From contig CAIKAF010000031.1 of the NCBI GenBank assembly GCA_903825395.1, positions 1 through 64,000 on the forward strand: a stretch of 64,000 bases of DNA, in the 5' to 3' direction. This document shows, one piece after another, positions 42,764 to 51,564 of the stretch (position 1 is the stretch's first letter; every line of letters begins with the position of its first letter). The notes beneath the pieces were generated by a model. It ran no database searches. It saw only the letters and a list, made by a program, of their open reading frames with translations, and was not told where the DNA came from. Position numbers and translations under genes: made by a program. The stretch comes from an uncultured Flavobacteriales bacterium. Lineage in GTDB: Bacteria > Bacteroidota > Bacteroidia > CAIKAF01.

Positions 42764-43612
42764 TCAAAACCAATCGGTCTCTATATTGAGTATCTTAAGA
42801 ACTTCTAAGTAACGATTCTTCGCCCTACCTTGAGGACGATTTTTTGTGGCACGATGACTTAATTGTTTCTTTTTTGACCAAGCGTTGTTTAAAGTTTTTA
42901 AATGCCTCAAATAGTCTGCTTCCCTTATAAACTCAGAGATATAATCGTCTTTTTTCATTAAATAATAGAGTTCAGAAAAAAAACGGAAAGAGTCCTTGGC
43001 TTCCCTATGTCTTTCCCAACAAAGGTCAAAAATCTTATGACCGTCGTTTATAAAAAACCCTTTTGGCTTTTCATTTTGACTGTCTATCAACCAAATGCGA
43101 TACCGCCATAGAATTTCACCGCAGACTATGGGGTGCAGTTCCATGGAATCCCCATTTGAATGGAGTTTGGGTTGAATAAAATCAAACTTGCAGTCGTTTC
43201 GCAAATGCCTTACATAGGTATTATTTATGTATCTATGGACTTGGTCAAAAAAATCAGTAGAGGCTAAAACGCTCCGATTTCCAAATTCAAACATCGCCTT
43301 TCCTTCAGTCAGAATACGAATTGGCACAATCTTTATTTGATTTCCAAACAACCCAAATTCCAATTCGTCCAATTCATCCTCCAAAATTTTCTTCTTTATA
43401 CTTTCAACAGCAGAATTGTATTGTTCAATAAATTTAAATTTCCGTTCCTCAACGCCATTATTGATAAGTGATTCCGCAATTCTATTTTGTTCTTCCCTAA
43501 TTTCTTCTTGAACCTTTTTATCGAGCACATCCCACGGAATACCTTCATTTACGCATGTATCCAATTGAAATTTGCCGTTCTGCCAATCTTTGAGTGTGTA
43601 GTTGTTTTTCAT
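42764..43612 (-). CDS. Element protein of unknown function
   Basis: I do not recognise this 282-residue cytoplasmic protein. It is mostly helical and charged (EEIREEQNRIAESL, KKKILEDELDELEF), has no signal peptide or membrane segment, and ends in a basic stretch (WSKKKQLSHRATKNRPQGRAKNR) that could touch nucleic acid. It starts 4 bp after the true end of the integrase in its -1 frame, so the two are probably cotranscribed. It sits where many Bacteroidota elements place a regulatory or structural accessory gene. Confidence 0.7.
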   Translation of the reverse strand: MKNNYTLKDWQNGKFQLDTCVNEGIPWDVLDKKVQEEIREEQNRIAESLINNGVEERKFKFIEQYNSAVESIKKKILEDELDELEFGLFGNQIKIVPIRILTEGKAMFEFGNRSVLASTDFFDQVHRYINNTYVRHLRNDCKFDFIQPKLHSNGDSMELHPIVCGEILWRYRIWLIDSQNEKPKGFFINDGHKIFDLCWERHREAKDSFRFFSELYYLMKKDDYISEFIREADYLRHLKTLNNAWSKKKQLSHRATKNRPQGRAKNRYLEVLKILNIETDWF

Positions 43613-43616
43613 GATT

Positions 43617-44854
43617 TTAAATGTAGTCCGTTAATTCAATTGCCCGTGAGTAATCTGCCTTTCCAATATAAGCACGCAATTGTGCTTCAGACTTATGTCC
43701 CGTAACCGCCATTATTATGGAAGTAGGGATTTTCATGTAATAGTTGGTGGCAAATGACCTACGCCCAATATGCGATGAAACCAACTCATATTTCGGGTAT
43801 TGTCCTTTTTTTTCTTTTTTGTTTTTTGTGAAAATTTTAAGCCCGTAGTTTCCTTATCAATTCCTGATGCCTTACAAACTTCCTTTATGTAATCATTGTA
43901 TTTCTGAAGACTAATTGACCTTGGAAAATCTCCGTTTCGTTTTTCCAAAATAGGCTCAATCGGCCTTGGCAAGGGGAACATCATTTTATTGGATGTCTTT
44001 AGTTGGCTGAAATCCAAATAAGGTCTTGGCTTCCCATTTTTATCCTTACCCATTTTTATCATCGCCTTTGAGAACCGACTAAAATCCGAATGCCGCTGCC
44101 CCGTATAACAACTTATAATCAACCAATCTCGTGCATTATCAAGCGATTCCGTGGGCAATTCCACCTTGATAATTTGCTCTATTTCCTCTTCCGTCAAAAA
44201 GACTACCTCCGTTTCATGGAATTTGAATTTAAACCTTCCCAATTCGGTTGAGGTCGGAAAGCCATCTTGTGCAGCAAATGTGCAAATGCTCTTGATAAAT
44301 TTAAGCGTCTTTTGAATCGTATTGTGAGCATAGCCTTCATCTTTACCATAACGTTCAAAATCTCGCTTAAAATCCATATTCACATCAGTCCCATTAATTA
44401 ACTTCTTTTTTGCCTTTTGAAAGCGCTCTATCATTCCTTTTACCCCTCCGCCAATACGTTTTTTATTGCCGTCCGATAACTCGGTTTCTCGTTTCTCAAG
44501 ATAATATTCAAGATAGTCCAAAAGCGTCTTTGGCTTTGATTCCTCGGGCTCGATATTCATAATTTTCTTCAACCAAGCCGAATTAATCTCTTCACCATTT
44601 TTTGATGCTTCGAGTAGGCTAGATTGTATTTTAAGATTTAGGCCATTAAGAGCAATGCTCAGTTCCCTTGCATTTTTCCTTGGACTTTGTGTTTCAAGAT
44701 TCCAATCACAAAGGGGTACTGAAAAATCGGTTTTAACCTTGATGTCCTTTTTTCTGCCGTTTACTAATCTAATATAAACGGGGTAGTTTCGATTGGGCTG
44801 TTTATCGTTTTGTGATTGTTTTGCGTGTTGGATAAGAAATCTTATTGAAGGCAT
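43617..44854 (-). CDS. Tyrosine integrase, catalytic C-terminus in the -1 frame
   Basis: The start at 44854 (MPSIRFLIQ) gives the arm-binding and SAM-like domains of Bacteroidota tyrosine recombinases, with the first catalytic Arg in CYTGQRHSDFSRF. In the zero frame the product ends early at 43733 and lacks the rest of the active site. Shifting by -1 at the A-AAA-AAG at 43805-43811 continues as GQYPKYELVSSHIGRRSF, AVTGHKSEAQ and AYIGKADYSR, supplying His-x-x-Arg, His and the nucleophilic Tyr, and stops at 43617. The combined product is 412 residues, a normal length. Either ribosomal frameshifting makes the enzyme, or one A has been lost from an A9 run. Confidence 0.88.
43805..43811 (-). other. 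Slippery heptamer A-AAA-AAG in the integrase gene
   Basis: On the minus strand the zero-frame codons AAA and AAG form A-AAA-AAG, within a run of eight A followed by GG. A -1 slip here joins the two halves of the integrase exactly. The classical dnaX-type and IS3-type shift sites use the same heptamer. No stimulatory hairpin could be confirmed by eye. Confidence 0.6.
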
Positions 44855-44897
44855 AGAATGAGGTTTAATTTGAAAATGGATAGTCAAAGATAAAAGT

Positions 44898-44960
44898 TTA
44901 GCCGACATTTAGCCGACATCTTCGCAATCTTATCCAATCTTATCCAATCGCATCCAACTT
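44898..44960 (+). repeat. Right arm-type sites (two repeat families)
   Basis: TTAGCCGACA occurs at 44898-44907 and 44909-44918, matching the left-end pair in sequence, spacing and orientation. Next to it, three tandem decamers related to TATCCAATCT lie at 44931-44960. The stretch separates the integrase start from attR and holds no gene. Confidence 0.7.
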
Positions 44961-45056
44961 AAATTAAATCTAAATCCTTGTTGTAGCAATTGGAAACAAA
45001 GAGTTTTCTACGATTTTTCATGCTTTTCAGAAGTAGGTGAAATTGCAGGGTTATGT

Positions 45057-45071
45057 TCCTGTTGGGGCTAC
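45057..45071 (+). repeat. attR direct repeat
   Basis: This is the second copy of TCCTGTTGGGGCTAC, identical to the tRNA-Arg 3' end at 32093-32107. It is not part of a complete tRNA here. Confidence 0.92.
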
Positions 45072-45083
45072 TCAAAATGAAAA

Positions 45084-45107
45084 GTCGCCCTCATAGGCGG
45101 CTTTTTT
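45084..45107 (+). terminator. Original tRNA-Arg terminator, displaced by the element
   Basis: GTCGCC and GGCGGC pair around CTCATA, followed by six T. It lies 13 bp after attR, the position expected for the native terminator of tRNA-Arg before insertion. From 45108 to 45335 I see no gene, only an 11-base C run at 45227-45237. Confidence 0.8.
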
Positions 45108-45335
45108 GTTTTTAGCTTCACAGGTCTTAAAAATCTCTCCCACCCACAAAGCTGAATTGCTATATTGGATTGTTTTATTCCTTAGATTTCAACAGGGCCT
45201 TTTCCCAAACAACAGCGCCAACTAAGCCCCCCCCCCCTTTGACTACCCCTGTTTTGATTTACAAGTCGGAGTCTATATGGCATAGGTTTACGGAAATCGC
45301 CTAATACCCGTACCCTTGCGGGATTTTTCACCAAA

Positions 45336-46469
45336 TCAATTCAACCAAATCTTTTGCCGACCTAATTTCCCATTCAAAGAAAGGCGAGCAATCATCAAAC
45401 CCTGCAACGGCAACGGGAACGCCCACATTTCGCCTGTGCTTACTTCCCCTTTTTTCTGAAAGCACAGCCGGCCTTGAAGATCATACAGCTCCAGATGTAC
45501 ATTTGCGGGTTGGTTCCAAGTAACGCCTTTATCGTTGAGTTGAGCCCAAGATGACCAATCCAATTCTTCCGCGCCCAAATAGGCGCAGTTTTGGGTTACG
45601 GCATCTGGAGATGAATTGTTTATAACTTGAAGTACATCCGATGCCGGCTGCCCCTTTAAAAAGTGATCTAACCAGGGCCGTACCACCCTAAATGTTCTTC
45701 TATGTTGTTCTGCCCGATCGGCTATAGAAGGAGGGGTAAGAAGCTCTCCTGCATCGCAGGCCGCATCGGCATTCATAAAGTAACAATGCCCTCCGCCTTG
45801 AATGGAAACCATAACCTTGCAGTTGCTTAGGTTGTTGTAAATGGGTTGCTGGTGGGTAGCCAAAGGAGTAACTCCATCATCACTTCCAATCATTAACAAT
45901 GAGGGCGCAATAACCTGACTTGATGCCCCTGCTGCAGAAGGATTCGTTTCGGCCGCAGCAAAAGTAACTGTGGTTTTAAACAGGCTTGGCGCATACGATG
46001 CCGCTAAAAAGGTTGCTCCACCTCCCATGGAGTGTCCTCCGGCAGCCATTTCAGGAGACACTTTCCCAAATAAATACGAATTGCTGTTTTGGTTTTCCTG
46101 TTGTATGCGTTGCCCTAGAAATACCATGTCACGCCCCAAGGCCTCATGCGAGGGCAAAAAACCGGTTTCGGTCGATGGCAAAACCATAATGTACCCCCTC
46201 GGCACCAAACTGTCAATCATATTTTTATACGGCCCAGTCCCAGTCAGGAACCCATGACTCATAATGAACACAGGGAAGGTCCCCTGGGCTACCGCACTCC
46301 CTTGCCCCCCGTTGGTGCTCGGATACCAAATGTCGAAGGTGACCGCTCTGTTCCTTGAGGCATCTTGCCAGGTTTCGCTGCGGTTTCCTAGCGCAAAAGG
46401 CTGTGACCAAGTTAGTGTAGAAAATGAAATACAAAAGAAAAGTACAGCTATTGAGAAGGATTTTTTCAT
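45336..46469 (-). CDS. Cutinase/PETase-like alpha/beta hydrolase with T9SS sorting tail
   Basis: This 377-residue exported hydrolase has a signal peptide ending TLTWSQ. The fold follows polyester-hydrolase/cutinase and dienelactone-hydrolase relatives: SHGFLTGTGPY near residue 74 (oxyanion region), nucleophile Ser147 in GGHSMGGG, Asp197 or Asp198 in IGSDDGVTP, and His228 in GGGHCYF. The segment APSLLMIGSDDGVTPLATHQ resembles the same part of cutinases. The last 60 residues (LELYDLQGRLCF, MIARLSLNGKLGRQKIWLN) are a T9SS sorting domain, so it is secreted across the outer membrane. Esterase action on surfaces or polymers is an inference. It is a single gene. Confidence 0.82.
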   Translation of the reverse strand: MKKSFSIAVLFFCISFSTLTWSQPFALGNRSETWQDASRNRAVTFDIWYPSTNGGQGSAVAQGTFPVFIMSHGFLTGTGPYKNMIDSLVPRGYIMVLPSTETGFLPSHEALGRDMVFLGQRIQQENQNSNSYLFGKVSPEMAAGGHSMGGGATFLAASYAPSLFKTTVTFAAAETNPSAAGASSQVIAPSLLMIGSDDGVTPLATHQQPIYNNLSNCKVMVSIQGGGHCYFMNADAACDAGELLTPPSIADRAEQHRRTFRVVRPWLDHFLKGQPASDVLQVINNSSPDAVTQNCAYLGAEELDWSSWAQLNDKGVTWNQPANVHLELYDLQGRLCFQKKGEVSTGEMWAFPLPLQGLMIARLSLNGKLGRQKIWLN

Positions 46470-46549
46470 GGAATGAAACTATAAAAATGACTTAATCGAT
46501 ACTTGAACAATTCATTACGCAGCACATACCTGCATTATAGAATCAAATA

Positions 46550-49300
46550 TTAGCGCTGCTGGGGCAGTAGATTAACATGGCCTAAAAACACCTTTGGCCT
46601 GTTGCTGTTATCAACAATTCGAATGCGGTAAACATACACGCCTTGAGCTAGGGATTCTCCTGTGGCAGGATCTAAACCATTCCAACCTTTTTCTGGATCA
46701 TTACTAAAATACAGTTCCCGTCCCCAACGGTCAAAAATCCACATTTGAAACGTTCGCCAATTCACACCATATGCAGTAAACAATTCATTCAACCCATCTC
46801 TATTCGGCGTAAATGCATTTGGAATATAAATAGAGGTCTCATCTTTAATTCGTATGGGGAATTGTATGCTATCTGTGCAACCACTGGAATTCGTCACGAC
46901 CAAAACCCCGGTGTAGTTTCCTGCCCGATTGAAATAATAACTGAAAATTGAATCGGTGCTGCTGGTTTCTCCGATAATGGTCCACTGCCGACTGATAATG
47001 TCGGGCTGAGAAGCATCAATGAATGTAACCAAGGGGTCCAACATGTTGGGATTCTGTGGACTAAAGGTTGGGACTACCTGGGGGGTGGGCAGCACTACAA
47101 AAGGTTTGGTGATGGTGTCTGAACAATTGAATGCATTTGTTACAATCAAGGTAGCACTGAAGGTGCCATTGTAATAGACCGATGTGGGATTGGCATCCCC
47201 CGTAGTTAGCCCTCCGTCTAAATCCCATTGATAGGTCATAAGGGTTCCACTGCCAGGTTGACTTAAATTGATAAAGGGGACTAGGGCAGGATCGCAAAAT
47301 GGTCCATTAACTTGAAAATCAGCGATGGGGTCATGGTGAATGTGCACAATTACATCATCTACAGCTACTTGACCACAGCTGTCTGTCACAGAAATGGTGT
47401 AGGTGGTTGTATCGGCTGGCAATAAATTGCTTCGATTCAATCCCGCTACTCCATCGGTCCATTGATAATTTAGGGTTGGCCAGCCACCGCTAACGACGGG
47501 GTTTATGCCTACTGACATTCTGGGGCAATTGATGAATAAATCTGGCCCTGCATTAACCTTTAACGAATCAAGATTCCGGATGGTTAAGGTGGCGCTAAAG
47601 GGGTCTAATGTTCCATCACACAAAGTATCAACAATGCCTATGATAAGGGTTTCATTGCCTTCAGCAATGCCATCAAGGAAGGGACTCACTGAAATGGTTA
47701 CGGTTGTTTGATTGGGGGCAAATACAATGGTATTGGATATTTGCTGGAAGTCAATGCCATTGCTGCTTGTTCCTGTTATTTGAATGGGATATGTTTTTCC
47801 TTGAGCCACGGAAATGCTGCGCGTAATTTGAAGGGTGGCAGTTCCGCAGCCTTCAATCACACTGTTGGGGCTAAAACCGGTAAAGCCAAATCCAGCAGTT
47901 ACGGGTTCAATAAAGTCCACAAACAAGGAATCGGAGGCGGTATTGCCACAGGTATCAGTTACAGTAAAGGTGACATAGCGGTCAACCGTTGGAACATAAA
48001 AATAAGTGGATGAGGTGGAAGCTCCATTGTCCCAGTTAAATTGAAATCCTGGTTCCCCACCACTGTGTTGACCTACCAACAAATGTCCATTGCAATCAAT
48101 CACGGTATCGTTTCCGGCAAAGGCTTGAAGGGGTTGATAATCGTTGATATAAAATGTAACGCCTGTAGAGCCGGTGTTGCAGCCTCCTTGCACCGAAATG
48201 GTAATGGTTTCTTGTCCTTCGGCCAATAAGTCCAAAATCGGAATGATATCTACCGTATCAGAAACCTGCCCGGGAGCAAAATTAATGGTGGTGGGCAATT
48301 GCTGATAATCTGTCCCGTTGCTGGCGCTGCCACCAATGGTTAGATTCACGGTCAAGGCCTGACTAATACCGGCAGTACGAGTGATAATCAATTGCGCAGA
48401 TCCACACCCTTCGGTTAAAATGGTATCGCTGGCATTGGTGGTGTTGTTGGCTACCGTTAACACCAAATTATTTGAGCTAAAGCTACCCGCCTCCAAAAAT
48501 ACAGCCGAATTCAAAGCTCCATCAATGATGTCAGCAACGGCCAAGGTTATGGTATAGGTGGAACAGGGTACAACCCGAGCCTCAGCCCACATGGGTACCG
48601 TTGCGCCCCCAAAACCATGGCCATTGTTTTGATTGCAATTGTCCACATAATACTGGCAATTGGTACAAGGGCCAGATCCGCAAGCCCAGGACTGACCATT
48701 GTTTACGGAATTAATGGTAACAGGTTGAGTAGTATTAGGAATTAGGGCAACATTGGTATTGGTGTAATTGCCGCCTTGTGGATTTGGCCCAGTCAAGAAA
48801 AAGGCGAAAATATCGTTGAATTGAGTGGTAACGTAATTGTTGTACTCCTTTGATGCAAAGACATAGCGAAACCGAATCGTATCTCCCTGAGGCACAAAAT
48901 TAAAAGTAAGTACTGCTGCATTATTGGTATTGGCGAAGTTGCCATAAATGGATTGGTAATACGAGGACAAAGGAGCCCAACCCGGGGTGCCTGCGCTAAC
49001 GATATTGGCATTCGGAAAAAAGCCATTCGGAGGATTAATTTGCCCGGTGGATAGAACTATTCCATTGGTTAAGCCCAAATTGGAATTGTTTCCACTAAAG
49101 GTGCCGATTTGGGTGTTGGGATTGCCTTGAAATGTAACATTTGTAACCTGTAAGCCTTGACCAATCAACGTATTCTGAACATAGTTGGTCGGAGTTTGCC
49201 CGGTGGCGGTGGTAACTTGTGCCTTTGCCGTAGACGACAACTGCCACAGGGCTATAAGCACAATCCCAAGTGCAAATTTAAATGTTGTCGCTTTATGCAT
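46550..49300 (-). CDS. Choice-of-anchor-L surface protein with Calx-beta-like and PKD-like domains and gliding-type C-terminus
   Basis: From the ATG at 49300 this is 916 residues, with a signal peptide MHKATTFKFALGIVLIALWQL...AKAQ; the frame also extends upstream to 49450 without signal character, so I reject that start. Residues about 30-290 are the choice-of-anchor-L domain (IGTFSGNNSNLGLTNGIVLSTG, FASKEYNNY). Two Calx-beta-like units follow (EGCGSAQLIITR and EGCGTATLQITR), then Ig/PKD-like domains. The end is a gliding motility-associated C-terminal domain (YIPNAFTPNRDGLNE, IFDRWGRELYFS). It is a large secreted or surface-anchored adhesin-like protein. Confidence 0.9.
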   Translation of the reverse strand: MHKATTFKFALGIVLIALWQLSSTAKAQVTTATGQTPTNYVQNTLIGQGLQVTNVTFQGNPNTQIGTFSGNNSNLGLTNGIVLSTGQINPPNGFFPNANIVSAGTPGWAPLSSYYQSIYGNFANTNNAAVLTFNFVPQGDTIRFRYVFASKEYNNYVTTQFNDIFAFFLTGPNPQGGNYTNTNVALIPNTTQPVTINSVNNGQSWACGSGPCTNCQYYVDNCNQNNGHGFGGATVPMWAEARVVPCSTYTITLAVADIIDGALNSAVFLEAGSFSSNNLVLTVANNTTNASDTILTEGCGSAQLIITRTAGISQALTVNLTIGGSASNGTDYQQLPTTINFAPGQVSDTVDIIPILDLLAEGQETITISVQGGCNTGSTGVTFYINDYQPLQAFAGNDTVIDCNGHLLVGQHSGGEPGFQFNWDNGASTSSTYFYVPTVDRYVTFTVTDTCGNTASDSLFVDFIEPVTAGFGFTGFSPNSVIEGCGTATLQITRSISVAQGKTYPIQITGTSSNGIDFQQISNTIVFAPNQTTVTISVSPFLDGIAEGNETLIIGIVDTLCDGTLDPFSATLTIRNLDSLKVNAGPDLFINCPRMSVGINPVVSGGWPTLNYQWTDGVAGLNRSNLLPADTTTYTISVTDSCGQVAVDDVIVHIHHDPIADFQVNGPFCDPALVPFINLSQPGSGTLMTYQWDLDGGLTTGDANPTSVYYNGTFSATLIVTNAFNCSDTITKPFVVLPTPQVVPTFSPQNPNMLDPLVTFIDASQPDIISRQWTIIGETSSTDSIFSYYFNRAGNYTGVLVVTNSSGCTDSIQFPIRIKDETSIYIPNAFTPNRDGLNELFTAYGVNWRTFQMWIFDRWGRELYFSNDPEKGWNGLDPATGESLAQGVYVYRIRIVDNSNRPKVFLGHVNLLPQQR

Positions 49301-49494
49301 AATTCGAATACAATTGGGTAAAATTAAAGAAATTTTATCACAATAGCTTACCTTCCCCAATCTGTTGAGGGCACGCATTAGTATACACGGACTAAATTCA
49401 GGTATGGCCATTACTTTGTGTTTTTGTGTACTTTTCAGCACGTCATGCAACTAGACCATTTTTAAACTAAAATGTTGATTTTAAATCCTTTTTT

Positions 49495-50352
49495 ATGAGT
49501 ACAATAGCGCCAGAGGTTTTTATTCAAAGCAAAAAGGGGTTTATGGTTCAGATTACTCGCCCTGCTCAGGGTGAGGCCCTGGCTAGCCTGATATTGGTGC
49601 ATGGCATGGGAGAGCATCCCGGCAGGTTTTCAAATTGGGCCGAAGATTTAGCCTCAACTGGAATTACAACGTTCAGGTATCCACAACAAGGCCATGAGGG
49701 GCGGAAGGGTAAAAGGGGGCATTGTCTAGGCTTAGATTCGCTAATGGATGATCTGGATTCGGTGCTGGAATTGGCTTCGGTGCAGCAGCCCATTTTTTTA
49801 CTTGGACATAGCATGGGGGGAACCGTGGTGTCAAATTACATCCTAAGGCGAAAGCCAGCTCAAGTTGCCGGTGTTATTTTGAGTTCACCGTATTTTAAAC
49901 TGGCCTTTCAGCCGCCGGCCTGGAAAATGGCTCTTGCCAATGCAATGAATGGTATTTGGCCCTCTTTAACTCAGCCAACAGGGCTTAATGTAAATCACAT
50001 TAGCAGAATCCCGGACGAAGTACATCGCTACACCACCGATCCATTCATTCACGACCAGATGTCTGTAGCTTTTTTTCAGGCCATTCATCCTGCCGGTCAA
50101 TATGCTTTGACTAAAGCCCAGGAATGGGGTACCCCCATTTTAATTGGTCATGGACTTCGCGATGCGATAACCTCATCCACGGCCTCTCAACAGTTCTACT
50201 CGGATGTACCCAACACTACGTTTAAAAAATCATTTTGGGTTGAGCAGGGTTACCATGAATTGCATCATGAACCCGAACGCGCTGCATGGCTTCAGGAGCA
50301 GGTTAAATTCGTACAAGAGATCTGTTCGGGGGCCTGTAGTTTCCCCTTTTAA
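49495..50352 (+). CDS. Alpha/beta hydrolase, monoacylglycerol-lipase-like
   Basis: This 285-residue cytoplasmic enzyme has LVHGMGEHPGRF (oxyanion HG), the nucleophile Ser106 in GHSMGGTVVS, an acid in GHGLRDAITS and the catalytic His in GYHELHHE. This matches the Hydrolase_4 (lysophospholipase/monoacylglycerol lipase) family. It probably cleaves fatty-acyl esters. It stands alone and its stop overlaps the stop of tonB on the other strand by 4 bp. Confidence 0.87.
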   Translation: MSTIAPEVFIQSKKGFMVQITRPAQGEALASLILVHGMGEHPGRFSNWAEDLASTGITTFRYPQQGHEGRKGKRGHCLGLDSLMDDLDSVLELASVQQPIFLLGHSMGGTVVSNYILRRKPAQVAGVILSSPYFKLAFQPPAWKMALANAMNGIWPSLTQPTGLNVNHISRIPDEVHRYTTDPFIHDQMSVAFFQAIHPAGQYALTKAQEWGTPILIGHGLRDAITSSTASQQFYSDVPNTTFKKSFWVEQGYHELHHEPERAAWLQEQVKFVQEICSGACSFPF

Positions 50353-51119
50353 TTTCCGGCTCCCCGTCTGAAGTCGAAGCTGAGAATAGCAACACGGCAT
50401 TCCGGAGCATTGGGGTCTGAGGCAAATGTAGCTCTTCGAGCGGCACTTAATGCAGCTTCTTTGAGCTCAATAGAGGTGGCGGTGCTGCCTCGGTAATATG
50501 GGTCGGTAATGCTGCTGACACTTCCTCCTCGTGAAATGCATACTTTAATCTTTACCATTCCTTCTGCTCCAGATGAGTTTGTTGGCTTAGGAAGATATGC
50601 AGCCTCTCCATTTCCTAGGGGAGCATTTCCAGCATAACCCTTGCCTCCGCCACCTCCACCTCCGCCACCGGGCCTTCCGTCTGGTCGCCCTTCGTTGCCT
50701 GTTCCTTGAGATTGCCCGGATGAACCGCCTTTGCTTCCTTTCATAAGGGCATCAAATTCATTGGCAGGTTCAGTATTGGGTTTGGGATTTGGACTAGGTT
50801 TTGTAGTTGGGCTTGGGGGATTGGGTGTTTTTTTAGGTTGTGTATTCACCACAACATCCGACTCGGCCTCCGATGCCAAATCGGGCTGAACAATAGCTTC
50901 TGAGGGAGGAGGGGTGTTGGGGCTTACCTCTACCGGCACGGCTTCACCAAAGCCGGCCTCGTCCATGCCTAAGGCCATTTCCATTGACCCTTGATCGGGT
51001 TCCATACGCTCTGCCTTTAGCGATAAAAATAAAAGAAGACATAGCAATCCCACGCTGTAAATAAGCACAGCGATAACTCCGCCAGCTTTGCTTTTTTTCT
51101 CTTTTTCGTTTTGGCTCAT
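50349..51119 (-). CDS. TonB-like energy transducer
   Basis: This 256-residue protein starts at the ATG at 51119 (a TTG six codons upstream is less likely). One N-terminal transmembrane helix (VIAVLIYSVGLLCLLLFLSL) is followed by a Pro/Ser/Asn-rich and Gly-rich spacer (residues 60-190) and a C-terminal TonB-type domain ending SFDFRRGAG. It transmits the proton-motive force to outer-membrane receptors with the ExbB/ExbD pair just upstream. The C-terminal domain is short and differs from E. coli TonB, as usual in Bacteroidota. Confidence 0.82.
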   Translation of the reverse strand: MSQNEKEKKSKAGGVIAVLIYSVGLLCLLLFLSLKAERMEPDQGSMEMALGMDEAGFGEAVPVEVSPNTPPPSEAIVQPDLASEAESDVVVNTQPKKTPNPPSPTTKPSPNPKPNTEPANEFDALMKGSKGGSSGQSQGTGNEGRPDGRPGGGGGGGGGKGYAGNAPLGNGEAAYLPKPTNSSGAEGMVKIKVCISRGGSVSSITDPYYRGSTATSIELKEAALSAARRATFASDPNAPECRVAILSFDFRRGAGN

Positions 51120-51150
51120 AATGGATTGTACGGACAATTCAGAAAAAGGT

Positions 51151-51564
51151 TCATCGTTTGTTTCCCGGACTGGTCATCAGGGTAATTTTGTATTTGCCTT
51201 GAACCCATACTAGATCGGCTAATTCCACAAAATATTTATGTGGAACGTTTTCATCAATCGCCAGTTGAACCTTGGTGTCGGCAGAGGCGGGGCCCAGGGT
51301 AGCTTGTAGCGTTGATAAAATTGCTTCTTTTTCAATGGGTTTACCATCAAAGGCATATTCCAGATTTTCGCTCACCGAAACGACAGGCATTTTATCTTGT
51401 GGCCTTGCATCGCTCGAACTTTTAGGCAAGGAGACATCCATTATGTTGTTGTTGGTTACCAATGTGGAGAGAATGACAAAGAAAATCAACAACAAAAATA
51501 CCAAGTCGGTCATCGACGACATATTGAATTCAACGGTGACCTTATTCCTACTTTTTAGGCTCAT
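51151..51564 (-). CDS. exbD: ExbD/TolR-family biopolymer transport protein
   Basis: This 137-residue inner-membrane protein has one transmembrane helix carrying the conserved Asp (MTDLVFLLLIFFVI) and a periplasmic domain with KVQLAIDENVPHKYFVELADLV. It forms the proton channel with ExbB, energising TonB. It overlaps exbB by 4 bp and precedes tonB by 31 bp. Confidence 0.93.
   Translation of the reverse strand: MSLKSRNKVTVEFNMSSMTDLVFLLLIFFVILSTLVTNNNIMDVSLPKSSSDARPQDKMPVVSVSENLEYAFDGKPIEKEAILSTLQATLGPASADTKVQLAIDENVPHKYFVELADLVWVQGKYKITLMTSPGNKR

Larger units (their letters stand above)
32093..45071. mobile_element. Integrated mobile element of about 13 kb in tRNA-Arg(CCT), with restriction-modification cargo
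   Basis: The element is bounded by a 15-bp direct repeat TCCTGTTGGGGCTAC (32093-32107 and 45057-45071), the left copy being the tRNA-Arg 3' end. A tyrosine integrase lies next to the right end. Other genes are an excisionase-type HTH protein, DUF3987 and DUF6371 primase-type proteins, small membrane proteins and a restriction-modification locus. The DNA is visibly more A+T-rich than the chromosome on both sides. I see no relaxase, coupling protein, conjugation or virion genes. It is best described as an integrative mobilisable or satellite-like genomic island. Confidence 0.93.

Noticed and set aside
45227-45237. Run of eleven C behind the mobile element
   Set aside because: Homopolymer of unknown meaning; possibly a sequencing artefact and not linked to a gene start that would suggest phase variation.
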